DNA of 64,000 bases, from NCBI RefSeq assembly GCF_009817885.1, contig NZ_CP041764.1:2790001-2854000 (forward strand), given 5' to 3'. Below are positions 33,934 to 42,939 of this stretch, piece after piece. Under the pieces are notes generated by a model, which was not told the DNA's origin, did not search any database, and saw only the letters and a list, made by a program, of their open reading frames with translations. Source of the DNA: Serratia rhizosphaerae. Its GTDB lineage: Bacteria > Pseudomonadota > Gammaproteobacteria > Enterobacterales > Enterobacteriaceae. Position 1 is the first letter of the stretch; each line of letters begins with the position of its first letter. Both the position numbers and the translations under genes were made by a program.

Positions 33934-36435
33934 ATGAACACGCATTCGACGGCATCCCAGTCTAAAGCGTCAACGGCAATCAATTTCCCCGTCGTAGGCA
34001 TGACCTGCGCCTCGTGCGTGGGGCGCGTGGAACGCGCGCTCAAAGCGGTGCCCGGCGTTGCCGATGCCAGCGTCAATCTGGCCACCGAACGCGCATTCGT
34101 CACCTTTAGCGGCGCGCCCGACGTGGCGGCGGCGGTGAAGGCGGTGAATGACGCGGGTTACACGGTGGAGCTGGAAACCATCAACCTGTCGGTAACCGGC
34201 ATGACCTGCGCGTCGTGTGTAGGGCGGGTTGAACGCGCGCTGGCTGCGGTAGACGGCGTGGAGCAGGCCACGGTCAATCTGGCGACCGAACGGGCGCAGG
34301 TACAGGTGGCCGCCGGGGTGAGCCCCGATGAGCTGATCGCCGCCGTCGCGCAGGCGGGTTACGAGGCGCAGACGATCGCCGCCGATAAGAGCGATACCGC
34401 CGATCAGGCGGTACGTCAGGCGGCAGAACTGCGTTCGCTGAAAAAAGCGTTGTTGGTGGCCGTCTGTTTCGCGCTGCCGGTTTTCATTCTGGAGATGGGT
34501 TCGCATCTGGTGCCGGGCATGCATGCTCTGATTGACCGCACCATCGGCACGCAGAACAGCTGGTACCTGCAGTTTGTGCTGACCACGATCGTGCTGTTCG
34601 GCCCCGGCTTACGTTTCTTCCAGAAGGGTATTCCGGCCCTGCTGCACGGCGCGCCCGACATGAACTCGCTGGTGGCGACCGGGGTCAGCGCCGCTTACGG
34701 TTATTCGCTGGTGGCTACCTTTGCGCCGCAGTGGCTGCCGGCCGGCACGGTCAACGTCTACTACGAAGCCGCGGCGGTGATCGTCGCGCTGATTTTACTC
34801 GGGCGTTACTTTGAGGCCCGCGCCAAGGGCAATACCTCGGAGGCGATTAAACGGCTGATCGGCCTGCAGGCCAAAACCGCCCGCGTGCTGCGCGACGGTA
34901 AGGCGGCAGAAGTGGATATCGCCGAGGTCAAACGTGAGGACATTATTGAAGTCCGGCCCGGTGAGCGCATCCCGGTGGACGGCGAAGTGCTGGAGGGTGA
35001 AAGCTTTGTCGACGAGTCGATGATCAGCGGCGAACCGGTGCCGGTAGAGAAAAAAAGCGGCGCCGAAGTGGTCGGCGGCACCGTCAATCAGAACGGCGCA
35101 CTGACGTTTAAAGCGACCAAAGTCGGCAGCGACACCATGCTGGCGCAGATTATCCGCATGGTGGAGCAGGCGCAGGGCGCCAAACTGCCGATTCAGGCGC
35201 TGGTGGATCGCATCACCATGTGGTTTGTGCCGGCGGTGATGACCGTGGCGCTGCTGACGTTTCTGGTCTGGCTGTTCTTCGGGCCGTCGCCGGCGCTGTC
35301 GTTTGCGCTGGTGAATGCGGTGGTGGTGCTGATTATCGCCTGTCCGTGCGCCATGGGGCTGGCGACGCCGACCTCCATCATGGTGGGCACCGGGCGCGCG
35401 GCGCAGCTGGGCGTGCTGTTCCGCAAAGGCGAGGCGCTGCAGTCGCTGCGGGATGCGGCCGTGGTGGCGGTGGATAAAACCGGCACCCTGACCAAAGGGA
35501 GTCCGGAACTGACCGATCTGGTGCTGGCGCCCGGCTTTGAGCGCGCGCAGGTGCTGGGGCTGGTGGCGACCGTGGAAAACAAATCGGAACACCCCATCGC
35601 CCGCGCCATTGTCGATGCCGCGCAGCAGGAGAGTGTGCCGCTGTCGACTATTACGCGCTTTGAGTCGGTCACCGGTTTTGGCGTGAACGCCGATATCGAG
35701 GGGATGACCGTCGCGGTGGGCGCGGATCGCTATATGCAGCAGCTGGGGCTGGACGTGGCGCAGATGGCGGAAGGTGCCGCGCGGCTGGGCGATGAGGGCA
35801 AAACGCCGTTGTATGTCGCCATCGATGGCCGGCTGGCGGCGATGATCGCGGTGGCCGATCCGATCAAAGACACCACCCTGCCGGCGATTAAGGCGCTGCA
35901 TGAACTGGGGCTGAAAGTGGCGATGATCACCGGCGACAACCGCCGTACCGCGCAGGCGATTGCGCGTCAGCTGGGGATCGATGAGGTGGTGGCTGAAGTG
36001 CTGCCGGACGGTAAAGTCGCGGCCATTGAGCGCCTCGCCGCCGAGTATGGGCCGGTGGCCTACGTCGGCGACGGCATCAACGATGCGCCGGCGCTGGCCG
36101 CCGCGCACGTGGGCATCGCCATCGGCACCGGGACGGATATCGCCATCGAGGCTGCCGACGTGGTGCTGATGTCCGGCGATTTGGGCGGCGTCTCCAGCGC
36201 GATTGCGCTGTCGAAAGCCACGCTGGTGAATATCAAACAGAATCTGTTCTGGGCCTTTGCCTATAACGTGGCGTTGATTCCGGTAGCGGCGGGCATACTG
36301 TATCCGCTGAACGGCACCCTGCTGTCGCCGGTGTTTGCCGCCAGCGCCATGGCGTTATCCAGCGTGTTCGTGGTGAGCAACGCGCTGCGGCTGCGCCGCT
36401 TTACGCCGCCGCTGCGTCAGGCGGACGGGCACTGA
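33934..36435 (+). CDS. copA: Copper-exporting P1B-type ATPase CopA
   Basis: 833 residues. Two N-terminal HMA domains each carry GMTCASCVGRVERAL (about residues 18-85 and 87-150). Eight membrane helices include the CPC ion-binding motif in IIACPCAMGLATPTS. The actuator TGE-like loop (SMISGEPVPVEK), the phosphorylated aspartate (DKTGTLTKG) and the hinge (GDGINDAPAL) are intact. It pumps Cu(I) out of the cytoplasm. GGAGGAG is six bases before the ATG. It shares the upstream MerR-type promoter with the CopZ-like gene. Confidence 0.96.
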   Translation: MNTHSTASQSKASTAINFPVVGMTCASCVGRVERALKAVPGVADASVNLATERAFVTFSGAPDVAAAVKAVNDAGYTVELETINLSVTGMTCASCVGRVERALAAVDGVEQATVNLATERAQVQVAAGVSPDELIAAVAQAGYEAQTIAADKSDTADQAVRQAAELRSLKKALLVAVCFALPVFILEMGSHLVPGMHALIDRTIGTQNSWYLQFVLTTIVLFGPGLRFFQKGIPALLHGAPDMNSLVATGVSAAYGYSLVATFAPQWLPAGTVNVYYEAAAVIVALILLGRYFEARAKGNTSEAIKRLIGLQAKTARVLRDGKAAEVDIAEVKREDIIEVRPGERIPVDGEVLEGESFVDESMISGEPVPVEKKSGAEVVGGTVNQNGALTFKATKVGSDTMLAQIIRMVEQAQGAKLPIQALVDRITMWFVPAVMTVALLTFLVWLFFGPSPALSFALVNAVVVLIIACPCAMGLATPTSIMVGTGRAAQLGVLFRKGEALQSLRDAAVVAVDKTGTLTKGSPELTDLVLAPGFERAQVLGLVATVENKSEHPIARAIVDAAQQESVPLSTITRFESVTGFGVNADIEGMTVAVGADRYMQQLGLDVAQMAEGAARLGDEGKTPLYVAIDGRLAAMIAVADPIKDTTLPAIKALHELGLKVAMITGDNRRTAQAIARQLGIDEVVAEVLPDGKVAAIERLAAEYGPVAYVGDGINDAPALAAAHVGIAIGTGTDIAIEAADVVLMSGDLGGVSSAIALSKATLVNIKQNLFWAFAYNVALIPVAAGILYPLNGTLLSPVFAASAMALSSVFVVSNALRLRRFTPPLRQADGH

Positions 36436-36457
36436 ACCCGCCAGGAACGGCAAACAA

Positions 36458-36490
36458 AAGGCACGCTGGCGACAGCGTGCCTTATTTTTT
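36458..36490. terminator. Terminator between copA and hrpY
   Basis: An 11-bp perfect stem AAGGCACGCTG/CAGCGTGCCTT with a 4-nt loop, followed by ATTTTTTTT on the plus strand. It lies 22 bp after copA and just before the convergent hrpY stop, marking the left edge of the hrp region. Confidence 0.88.
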
Positions 36491-36501
36491 TCCGTCCCGC
36501 C

Positions 36502-37140
36502 TTACTGCACCAGGTTATGGCTGATGGCGTACTTGACGATATCGGCATTGGCGGTGAAGCCCATCTTCTTCATCAAGCGCGATTTGTAGGTGCTGACCGT
36601 CTTATTGCTGATGGCCAGGGTGTCGGCGATGGCGTTAATTGATTCGCCGTGGGCCAGCATAATCATAATCTGCCGCTCGCGCAGGGTCAGGTTCTCGTGG
36701 GGGGCGCTGTTGCTCTGATACTGGGCGAATACGATCTTCTGCGCCAGCTCGTGATCGATATAGCGCGCGCCGCTGGCGACGCTGCGGATGGCATTCAGCA
36801 ATGCTTCCGGGTTGCGATCTTTGGTGATATAGCCCAGCGCGCCGTGCTCCAGCATGCGCTGAGCGATCTGAGGTTCATTAAACATGCTGAGTACCAGGAT
36901 CTTCAGCCCGGGGTGCTGGCTGCTGATGCGGTTGATCAGATCTTCGCCGCTGATCCCCGGCATGGAGATATCCAGCAGCAGCAGATCGACATCGCCGGCG
37001 CGCAGGCGTTCCAGCACCCGACCGCCGTCCGCGGCTTCGGCGACCACCTTGATGCCGGCGTCCAGCAGGAACAGCTGCTTCAGGCCTTCACGCATAATGG
37101 CGTGGTCTTCGGCAATCATTAAACGTATTGGCTGGGTCAT
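36502..37140 (-). CDS. hrpY: Response regulator HrpY
   Basis: 212 residues: a receiver domain with phospho-acceptor D57 in LLLLDISMPG and conserved K106, and a C-terminal LuxR-type helix-turn-helix (LTLRERQIMIMLAHGESINAIADTLAISNKTVSTYKSRLMKKM). In Erwinia and Pantoea HrpY, phosphorylated by HrpX, activates hrpS and so starts the hrp cascade. It follows hrpX by 15 bp on the minus strand and ends at a terminator shared with copA. Confidence 0.93.
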   Translation of the reverse strand: MTQPIRLMIAEDHAIMREGLKQLFLLDAGIKVVAEAADGGRVLERLRAGDVDLLLLDISMPGISGEDLINRISSQHPGLKILVLSMFNEPQIAQRMLEHGALGYITKDRNPEALLNAIRSVASGARYIDHELAQKIVFAQYQSNSAPHENLTLRERQIMIMLAHGESINAIADTLAISNKTVSTYKSRLMKKMGFTANADIVKYAISHNLVQ

Positions 37141-37155
37141 GTCTTTCTCGCTTTA

Positions 37156-38616
37156 TTATTTATCAAAATTTTGTCGGTTGAGCGGGAAGTTGAGCCGTAC
37201 GCGGGTGCCTTCGCCCGGTTTGCTGTCGATGGTCAGCCAGCCCTGCAGCATTTCCGCCCGCTCTTTCATCCCCGGCAGTCCCCAGGCGTTGGAGCGTACG
37301 CGCTGCTGGTCGAAGCCGCGGCCGTTGTCCACCACTTCGATCTCCAGTTTCTCGCCGCGCTGGCGCACAAAGATATAGACGCTGCTGGCCCTGGCGTGGC
37401 GGGTGACGTTGGTCAGCGACTCCTGCACCACGCGGAAGGCGGCGGTGGTGCTGGGGTCATCCAGCTGCAGTTTTTTTTCCGTGGTGGCGATCAGAATGCA
37501 GCGGCACTTTTGCTGGCGGTTAAATTCATCGCGCAGCCACTCCAGCGCCGGCAGCAGGCCCATATTGAGCATATTCGGCCGCAGGCGGGTGGAAACGTCG
37601 CGCACCACCTGAATGGTGCTGTCCACTAGGCGCATCAGATTTTCCACCTGCAGGTGCACGGCGGCGTTATTTTCCGGCGACTGCATGCGGATCAGCGACA
37701 GACCGACCCGCAGCGAGGTCAGGTGCTGGCCCAGTTCATCATGGATTTCGCTGGCCAGGTACTTGCGTTCCGCCTCGCGCCGCGCTTCCTGATTACGCGC
37801 CAGCAGGCGCAGTTGCTGGTGTGCGTCGCGTAGCTCTTTCTCCGCCAGCCGGATGCCGGTGATATCGCGGCCGATGGCCAGCACGCTCTCCAGCTCGCCC
37901 TCCAGATTAAACTCCGGCACGCTGCGCACGTGCAGCACGCGCTGCTGGCTCTGATGTTCCAGCGCGATTTCCCCGTCGGTCGGGGTGGAACTGCTCATGG
38001 TGTGGGCGATCAGGCGCAACAGCTCCATGCCGGCGTTGTGGTGCGGCACACTTTCGGTCAGCTTCCAGCCGAAGATCTGGCTTTCGCTACGGTTAAACCA
38101 CGTCAGCACGCGGGGGTTGACGTAAATACAGCGAAAAGAGAGATCGAAGCGCGCCACCATATCCGGCGAGTTCTCGACCAGCGCGCGGAATTGCTTCTCC
38201 CGCAGGTGTTGAATCGCCTCTTTCTTCTTCAGCTCGCGGACATCGCTGACGATGCACAGCGCATGCGGACGACCGCCGTGCTGATAGCGGCTGGAACTGA
38301 CCTGGACGGCGATGATCTCACCGTTGCGATGCTGGTGCTGGGAGGTAAAGGTGATGCCCTCCGGGCGCATCGTCAGTTTCCACCACAGCGCGGCGACATC
38401 GTTATCCGCCAGCTCAGGCGCGATGGCGGCAAAATTGCTGCTGAGCAGCGCCTTTTTGCTGTACCCCATCAGGTTACAGGCGCGTTCATTGACGTATTTT
38501 ATGGTTAAATCCTGATCGAGCAGGTAAATAGCGTCGTGAATGCGGTTGAGCGCGATGGACGATAATGACTCCGTTGCCGTCAGCGAGGGATCGAGCCAGT
38601 GGAAAAAACGCTGCAA
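37156..38616 (-). CDS. hrpX: PAS-domain sensor histidine kinase HrpX
   Basis: 486 residues without clear membrane helices: two PAS domains (about 20-140 and 150-265), a HisKA_3 dimerisation helix with the phosphorylated histidine in KYLASEIHDELGQHL (about residue 290) and an HATPase domain (VVDNGRGFD...GLPGMKERAEMLQG). It is the cytoplasmic partner of HrpY. The likely start is TTG at 38616, eight bases after AAGGAG; no in-frame ATG is nearby. hrpL lies upstream on the same strand with 226 bp between them. Confidence 0.92.
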   Translation of the reverse strand: MQRFFHWLDPSLTATESLSSIALNRIHDAIYLLDQDLTIKYVNERACNLMGYSKKALLSSNFAAIAPELADNDVAALWWKLTMRPEGITFTSQHQHRNGEIIAVQVSSSRYQHGGRPHALCIVSDVRELKKKEAIQHLREKQFRALVENSPDMVARFDLSFRCIYVNPRVLTWFNRSESQIFGWKLTESVPHHNAGMELLRLIAHTMSSSTPTDGEIALEHQSQQRVLHVRSVPEFNLEGELESVLAIGRDITGIRLAEKELRDAHQQLRLLARNQEARREAERKYLASEIHDELGQHLTSLRVGLSLIRMQSPENNAAVHLQVENLMRLVDSTIQVVRDVSTRLRPNMLNMGLLPALEWLRDEFNRQQKCRCILIATTEKKLQLDDPSTTAAFRVVQESLTNVTRHARASSVYIFVRQRGEKLEIEVVDNGRGFDQQRVRSNAWGLPGMKERAEMLQGWLTIDSKPGEGTRVRLNFPLNRQNFDK

Positions 38617-38842
38617 TAGATCATCTCCTTGTTATTGTGCCGTTACCGTGATGGCGCAAGCGCGGTTAATGCCGTGTATTAACCGCAGAGTAACGTAGCA
38701 GTTTCTGAAAAAATAGGACTTGATCCTGCGTTTGCGCGGCTTTTCACGGCGCTCGCCGGTTATTTATTTTAGTTCGGATTTTCATTATTTTTATTTGAAC
38801 GTTATTTTCGCCTGTTATTTTCCCCGGCGTACCGGCAGCCAA

Positions 38843-39388
38843 TCAGCGGAATACCTGGTTTTTCAGCGTTTCTCTGGCGCGCGACAGACGGGAACGCACG
38901 GTGCCTATCGGGATATTCAGCTGCAGGGCGATATCCTGATAACTGCCGTCATCGCCGATCAAAATCGTCAGCATCCGTTTAATTTCTTCCGGCAGTTGGT
39001 CAATCGAACTCATGGCCATGGCGAGCAGCCGCTGTTGTTCGGTCAGCGCGCTAGGATCGTCATCGTGCAGCAGGTTTTCCAGCACCTCATCGTTCAGCGT
39101 ATCAAACAGATAACGGTTTTGCTGACGCTTGTAGTGGTTGCGGATCAGATTAATGGCGATGCCGAACATCCAGGTTTCCGGCAGCGAGGCGCCGGTAAAT
39201 TTATGCCGGTTACGCAGTACTTCCAGGCAGGTCATTTGCGCGATGTCTTCCACATCCTCCGTGCTGGCGACTCTCCTTCGAATGAAATTAATCAGCTTTT
39301 TGTTCGATTGCTTAAAAATACATTCCCAGTCCACCGGTATATCTATGGCGTTGGTCGGCAGTGCGCTGGCAGTGAATGAATTCATCAT
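38843..39388 (-). CDS. hrpL: ECF sigma factor HrpL
   Basis: 181 residues with sigma-70 regions 2 (VEDIAQMTCLEVLRNRHKF; AINLIRNHYKR) and 4 (YQDIALQLNIPIGTVRSRLSRARETL). HrpL directs RNA polymerase to Hrp boxes before apparatus and effector genes. The ATG pair at the start follows AAGGAG. A perfect -24/-12 promoter lies 47-61 bp upstream, so transcription should need sigma-54 and HrpS. Confidence 0.95.
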   Translation of the reverse strand: MMNSFTASALPTNAIDIPVDWECIFKQSNKKLINFIRRRVASTEDVEDIAQMTCLEVLRNRHKFTGASLPETWMFGIAINLIRNHYKRQQNRYLFDTLNDEVLENLLHDDDPSALTEQQRLLAMAMSSIDQLPEEIKRMLTILIGDDGSYQDIALQLNIPIGTVRSRLSRARETLKNQVFR

Positions 39389-39434
39389 TTTTATTTCTCC
39401 TTAAATAAAATCGCAGTGAGTTCACTCTTAAATA

Positions 39435-39449
39435 GCAAGCGCTGTGCCA
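39435..39449 (-). promoter_or_regulatory. Sigma-54 promoter of hrpL
   Basis: On the minus strand TGGCAC-N5-TTGC, with both the -24 GG and -12 GC dinucleotides and correct spacing. It lies 47-61 bp upstream of the hrpL start. HrpS, encoded in this window, is the expected activator. Confidence 0.9.
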
Positions 39450-39543
39450 CTCCTATTTCGTAAATAGTGTGTTGTTTTTATGTGCCTTTATTTTTACGCT
39501 AGGAATGTTCTGAGAAAAAATCCGCAAAAAAGAAAAAATTGCT

Positions 39544-39559
39544 GTGCAAGGAATGGCAC
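39544..39559. promoter_or_regulatory. Candidate HrpS upstream activating site
   Basis: A dyad GTGC-N8-GCAC about 95-110 bp upstream of the -24 element of hrpL, at the distance usual for enhancer sites of sigma-54 activators. No consensus for HrpS from this lineage is available to me, so this is only a candidate. Confidence 0.3.
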
Positions 39560-39615
39560 TAATTTCATCTGGTGATTATTTGAATTTCCAATAACTCAAT
39601 TCTTTTATTTTTTTC

Positions 39616-39643
39616 GGAACCTGAAGCGCTCCGGCTCCACAGA
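39616..39643 (+). promoter_or_regulatory. Hrp box (HrpL promoter) of hrpJ
   Basis: GGAACC-N15-CCACAGA, a full match to the HrpL promoter consensus, ending 29 bp before the hrpJ start. It should drive the plus-strand hrpJ-hrcU operon. Confidence 0.93.
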
Positions 39644-39672
39644 AAGAGAGTCATCTTGATGAGGAACCGGCA

Positions 39673-40803
39673 ATGTTGAAATCCTCCAGCCTGGCCTTTA
39701 CGCCAAACCCGCTGCGCGCCCTGATGAAGCAGGGAGAGGTCGGACAGAATAAAAACAGCGGCAGGGCCGCCGGCCATGCCGCCGCGGGCGCGGCCAGCGC
39801 CGACGATATCAAAGAAGAAGCCGGGCTGATGTTTGGCGAAAAGGCGGAAAGTAAAAAGAAGGCGGACCAGCGCCGGCAGAACCAGCATCACGTGCGTCAC
39901 CGCCATCTGCTGAACAAGGTCGAGCTGCATAAAATGTACGCGATGTTGGATGCGCGCGATGCCGGGCGTCAGCAGGCATCGCTGCAGCGGCTGCGCGACG
40001 CCTTAAAGCGTAAGGCGGAAACTGACGAACTGCTCGCCATGCTGGACGATGACCCGGCGCGCTGCGACCTGCTGTTGCGGGTGATGGAGCGCGAGGCGCG
40101 CAGCGACGGCGATGAAGAGCTGCGTCAGACGGTGGAGCAGCATCTGGAGGCGCTGGAACAGCACCACGGCGAACGGCTGCGGGCCGGGCTGAATATTGCC
40201 GGGTCGATCGCCGAGCTGACTGACAACCCGCAGCGCAAACAGAGCCTGCGCAATATTTATTACGACAGCATCGTGCATCAGCAGTCGGCGATGGCGATGG
40301 TGGATCTGCTGCTGGGGCATTTTGCGCCGCAGGACTTCAGCACCGGGCTGCGTACGCTGCAGCGCGCGCTGGCCGACGATATCGCCGCGCTGGCCTCGTC
40401 AATCGGCGCCGGGGCGCTGCGCCATATTCAGACCGGGCTGTTCGAGGCCGGGCAGGTCAACCACACCCTGGAAGAGAGCCGGACGTTGCTGGATCGGATG
40501 GCGGGAAAAATGGCGCTGGGCAATATGGATCACGTGGAACTGGCGCGGCGTCTGCTGCATATCTGCCACAACGGCGCTTTCCAGCAGGACTTCAGCCAGC
40601 TCGGACACGAGGTGGTGACCGATGCACAGCCGCGCCATCTCTCCATTTTCTTTAACGGCGTGCTGCCGCTGGTGCGCGATTTGCCGATCGGGCTGTGGAA
40701 AATCAAGGACGGGCGGCAGACGGCGCTGAAACTGCTGGAAAACCACAATACGGAACTGCTGAAGAGCGAGCGTCAGCAGGCCAGACGCGCGTCGAAGCCG
40801 TAA
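39673..40803 (+). CDS. hrpJ: T3SS gatekeeper HrpJ (SctW family)
   Basis: 376 residues of the HrpJ/YopN/SctW family, which sits at the cytoplasmic gate and sets the order of secretion of translocators and effectors. The N-terminus is polar and low in complexity, as in secreted gatekeepers, followed by helical X-bundle repeats. It is the first gene behind the Hrp box, and hrcV starts 9 bp after the stop, as in Erwinia and Pseudomonas. Confidence 0.9.
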   Translation: MLKSSSLAFTPNPLRALMKQGEVGQNKNSGRAAGHAAAGAASADDIKEEAGLMFGEKAESKKKADQRRQNQHHVRHRHLLNKVELHKMYAMLDARDAGRQQASLQRLRDALKRKAETDELLAMLDDDPARCDLLLRVMEREARSDGDEELRQTVEQHLEALEQHHGERLRAGLNIAGSIAELTDNPQRKQSLRNIYYDSIVHQQSAMAMVDLLLGHFAPQDFSTGLRTLQRALADDIAALASSIGAGALRHIQTGLFEAGQVNHTLEESRTLLDRMAGKMALGNMDHVELARRLLHICHNGAFQQDFSQLGHEVVTDAQPRHLSIFFNGVLPLVRDLPIGLWKIKDGRQTALKLLENHNTELLKSERQQARRASKP

Positions 40804-40812
40804 GGGAGCGTG

Positions 40813-42936
40813 ATGAACAGCCTATTTGCCATCCTCAATAAAATCGCCATCAGCGCGATGCAGCGTTCGGAGATCGTCGGCGCGGCGTTTGCCCTGGCGC
40901 TGGTGTTTATGCTGATCGTCCCGCTGCCGTTGGGGCTGATCGACATGCTGATCGCCGTCAACATCTGTCTCTCTTCGCTGCTGATCGTGCTGGCGATGTA
41001 TCTGCCCAAACCGCTGGCGTTCTCCACCTTTCCGGCGGTGCTGCTGCTGACCACCATGTTCCGGCTGGCGCTGTCGATCTCGGTCACCCGCCAGATCCTG
41101 ATCCAGCAGGACGCTGGCCATATCGTTGAGGCGTTCGGCAACTTTGTGGTGGGCGGCAACCTGGCGGTGGGGATGGTGATGTTTCTGATCCTGACGGTGG
41201 TGAACTTTCTGGTGATCACCAAAGGATCGGAGCGCGTGGCGGAAGTGGCGGCGCGTTTTACGCTGGACGCCATGCCGGGCAAGCAGATGTCGATCGACAG
41301 CGACCTGCGCGCCGGACTGATTGACGTGCATCAGGCGCGCAACCGCCGCAATGAACTGGCGAAAGAGAGCCAGCTGTTCGGCGCGATGGACGGGGCGATG
41401 AAATTTGTCAAAGGCGACGCCATCGCCGGGCTGGTGATCCTGTGTATCAACCTGATCGGCGGCTTCAGCATCGGCGTACTGCAGCTGGATATGGCGCCCG
41501 GCGATGCCATGCACACCTACTCGATCCTGACCATCGGCGATGGCCTGATCGCCCAGATCCCGGCGCTGCTGATCTCCCTGACCGCCGGCATGATCATTAC
41601 CCGCGTCTCCTCAGAAGGCGACAGTACGGAAACGCCGAACGTCGGCCGCGAGATCGCCGAGCAGCTGACCAGCCAACCCAAGGCGTGGATCCTGGCCTCG
41701 ATGGGGATGATCGGCTTCGCGCTGGTGCCCGGCATGCCGGGCGTGGTGTTCTCGCTGCTGGCGTTGATCACCCTCGGCGGCGGCGGTTTCCAGGTGTGGC
41801 GTGCGCGGCAGGAAATGCTGCTGGCGAAGCCGCAGATCGAAAACGAAGTGATCCCGCCGGAGCTGAACGGCCGCGAGGATCTGCGCCAGTTCAACCCGAC
41901 GCGCCCCTGGTTGATCCAGTTCCATACTTCGCGCCGCGGCGTGGCGGAGACGCTGGATCTGGTGCAGGAGATCCGCAGGTTGCGCAACCGCATCGTTTAC
42001 CACTTCGGCTTTACCCTGCCGGCGTTTGATATCGAATTTACCGATAAGCAGCCGGCCGATGAGTTCCGCTTCTCGGTGTATGAGATCCCGAAAGTGGTCG
42101 GCACCTTCAACAGCGCGTTAACGGCGCTGGACATCCGCCAGCTGGAGAGCCTGAGCGAGGCGGAGCGTGAAGGCGCCATCCCCGGCGATGAGGCGCGCGG
42201 CGAAGAGGATTATCTGTGGCTGGCGGCGGAGCACCCGCTGCTGGCGCGTGAAGATCTGGCGCGCCACAGCGCCGGTGAGCTGTTGCTGACGCGTATGGAA
42301 GACGCCATCCACGCCAGCAGCCCGCACTTTATCGGCCTGCAGGAGACGCGGGCGCTGATGAGCTGGCTGGACGCCGAGCAGCCGGAGCTGGCGCAGGAGC
42401 TGCAGCGGGTGATGCCGCTGACGCGTTTCTCCGGCGTGCTGCAAAAGCTGGTGGCGGAGCGCATTCCGCTGCGCTCGGTACGCGCCATCGGCGAGGCGCT
42501 GATCGAACACGGCCAGCACGAACGCGACGTCAACCTGCTGACGGAGCAGGTGCGCATCACGTTGAAAACCCACCTTTGTCATCAATACGGCCAGCCGGAC
42601 GGCATTCACGCCTGGTTGCTGACGCCTGAACTGGAAGAGGCGTTGCGCGACAGCCTGCGTCAGACCCAGAACGATATTTTTTTCGCCCTGAGCCAGCAGC
42701 AGATCCAGCTGATTCATCAGGAGGTGAAGCAGGCCTACGCGCCGGGGCAGGACAGGCAGGCGGTGCTGCTGGCGGCGCAGGATCTGCGCGGGCCGCTGCG
42801 GGCGCTGATTCAGGAGCGTTTCCATGCGGTGCCGGTGCTTTCATTTGCCGAGCTGGAGCCGGCGCTGGCGGTTCAGGTGCTGGGGCGTCTCGATGTCGAT
42901 CCGGCATTCTATTCACTCACCCCCTGGGAGGATTAA
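40813..42936 (+). CDS. hrcV: T3SS export gate protein HrcV (SctV)
   Basis: 707 residues: eight N-terminal membrane helices (about 20-330) with the FHIPEP-family signatures (FPAVLLLTTMFRLALSISVTRQIL; SKESQLFGAMDGAMKFVKGDAIAG-like region) and a large C-terminal cytoplasmic domain that forms the nonameric ring docking chaperone-substrate complexes. The ATG at 40813 is preferred to a GTG one codon earlier because the GGGAG site is otherwise too close. Confidence 0.95.
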   Translation: MNSLFAILNKIAISAMQRSEIVGAAFALALVFMLIVPLPLGLIDMLIAVNICLSSLLIVLAMYLPKPLAFSTFPAVLLLTTMFRLALSISVTRQILIQQDAGHIVEAFGNFVVGGNLAVGMVMFLILTVVNFLVITKGSERVAEVAARFTLDAMPGKQMSIDSDLRAGLIDVHQARNRRNELAKESQLFGAMDGAMKFVKGDAIAGLVILCINLIGGFSIGVLQLDMAPGDAMHTYSILTIGDGLIAQIPALLISLTAGMIITRVSSEGDSTETPNVGREIAEQLTSQPKAWILASMGMIGFALVPGMPGVVFSLLALITLGGGGFQVWRARQEMLLAKPQIENEVIPPELNGREDLRQFNPTRPWLIQFHTSRRGVAETLDLVQEIRRLRNRIVYHFGFTLPAFDIEFTDKQPADEFRFSVYEIPKVVGTFNSALTALDIRQLESLSEAEREGAIPGDEARGEEDYLWLAAEHPLLAREDLARHSAGELLLTRMEDAIHASSPHFIGLQETRALMSWLDAEQPELAQELQRVMPLTRFSGVLQKLVAERIPLRSVRAIGEALIEHGQHERDVNLLTEQVRITLKTHLCHQYGQPDGIHAWLLTPELEEALRDSLRQTQNDIFFALSQQQIQLIHQEVKQAYAPGQDRQAVLLAAQDLRGPLRALIQERFHAVPVLSFAELEPALAVQVLGRLDVDPAFYSLTPWED

Positions 42937-42939
42937 CGG

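Noticed and set aside
39554..39568. A second TGGCAC read as a plus-strand sigma-54 promoter for hrpJ
   Set aside because: The -12 half (TTGC) is missing at the required spacing, and hrpJ has a perfect Hrp box.
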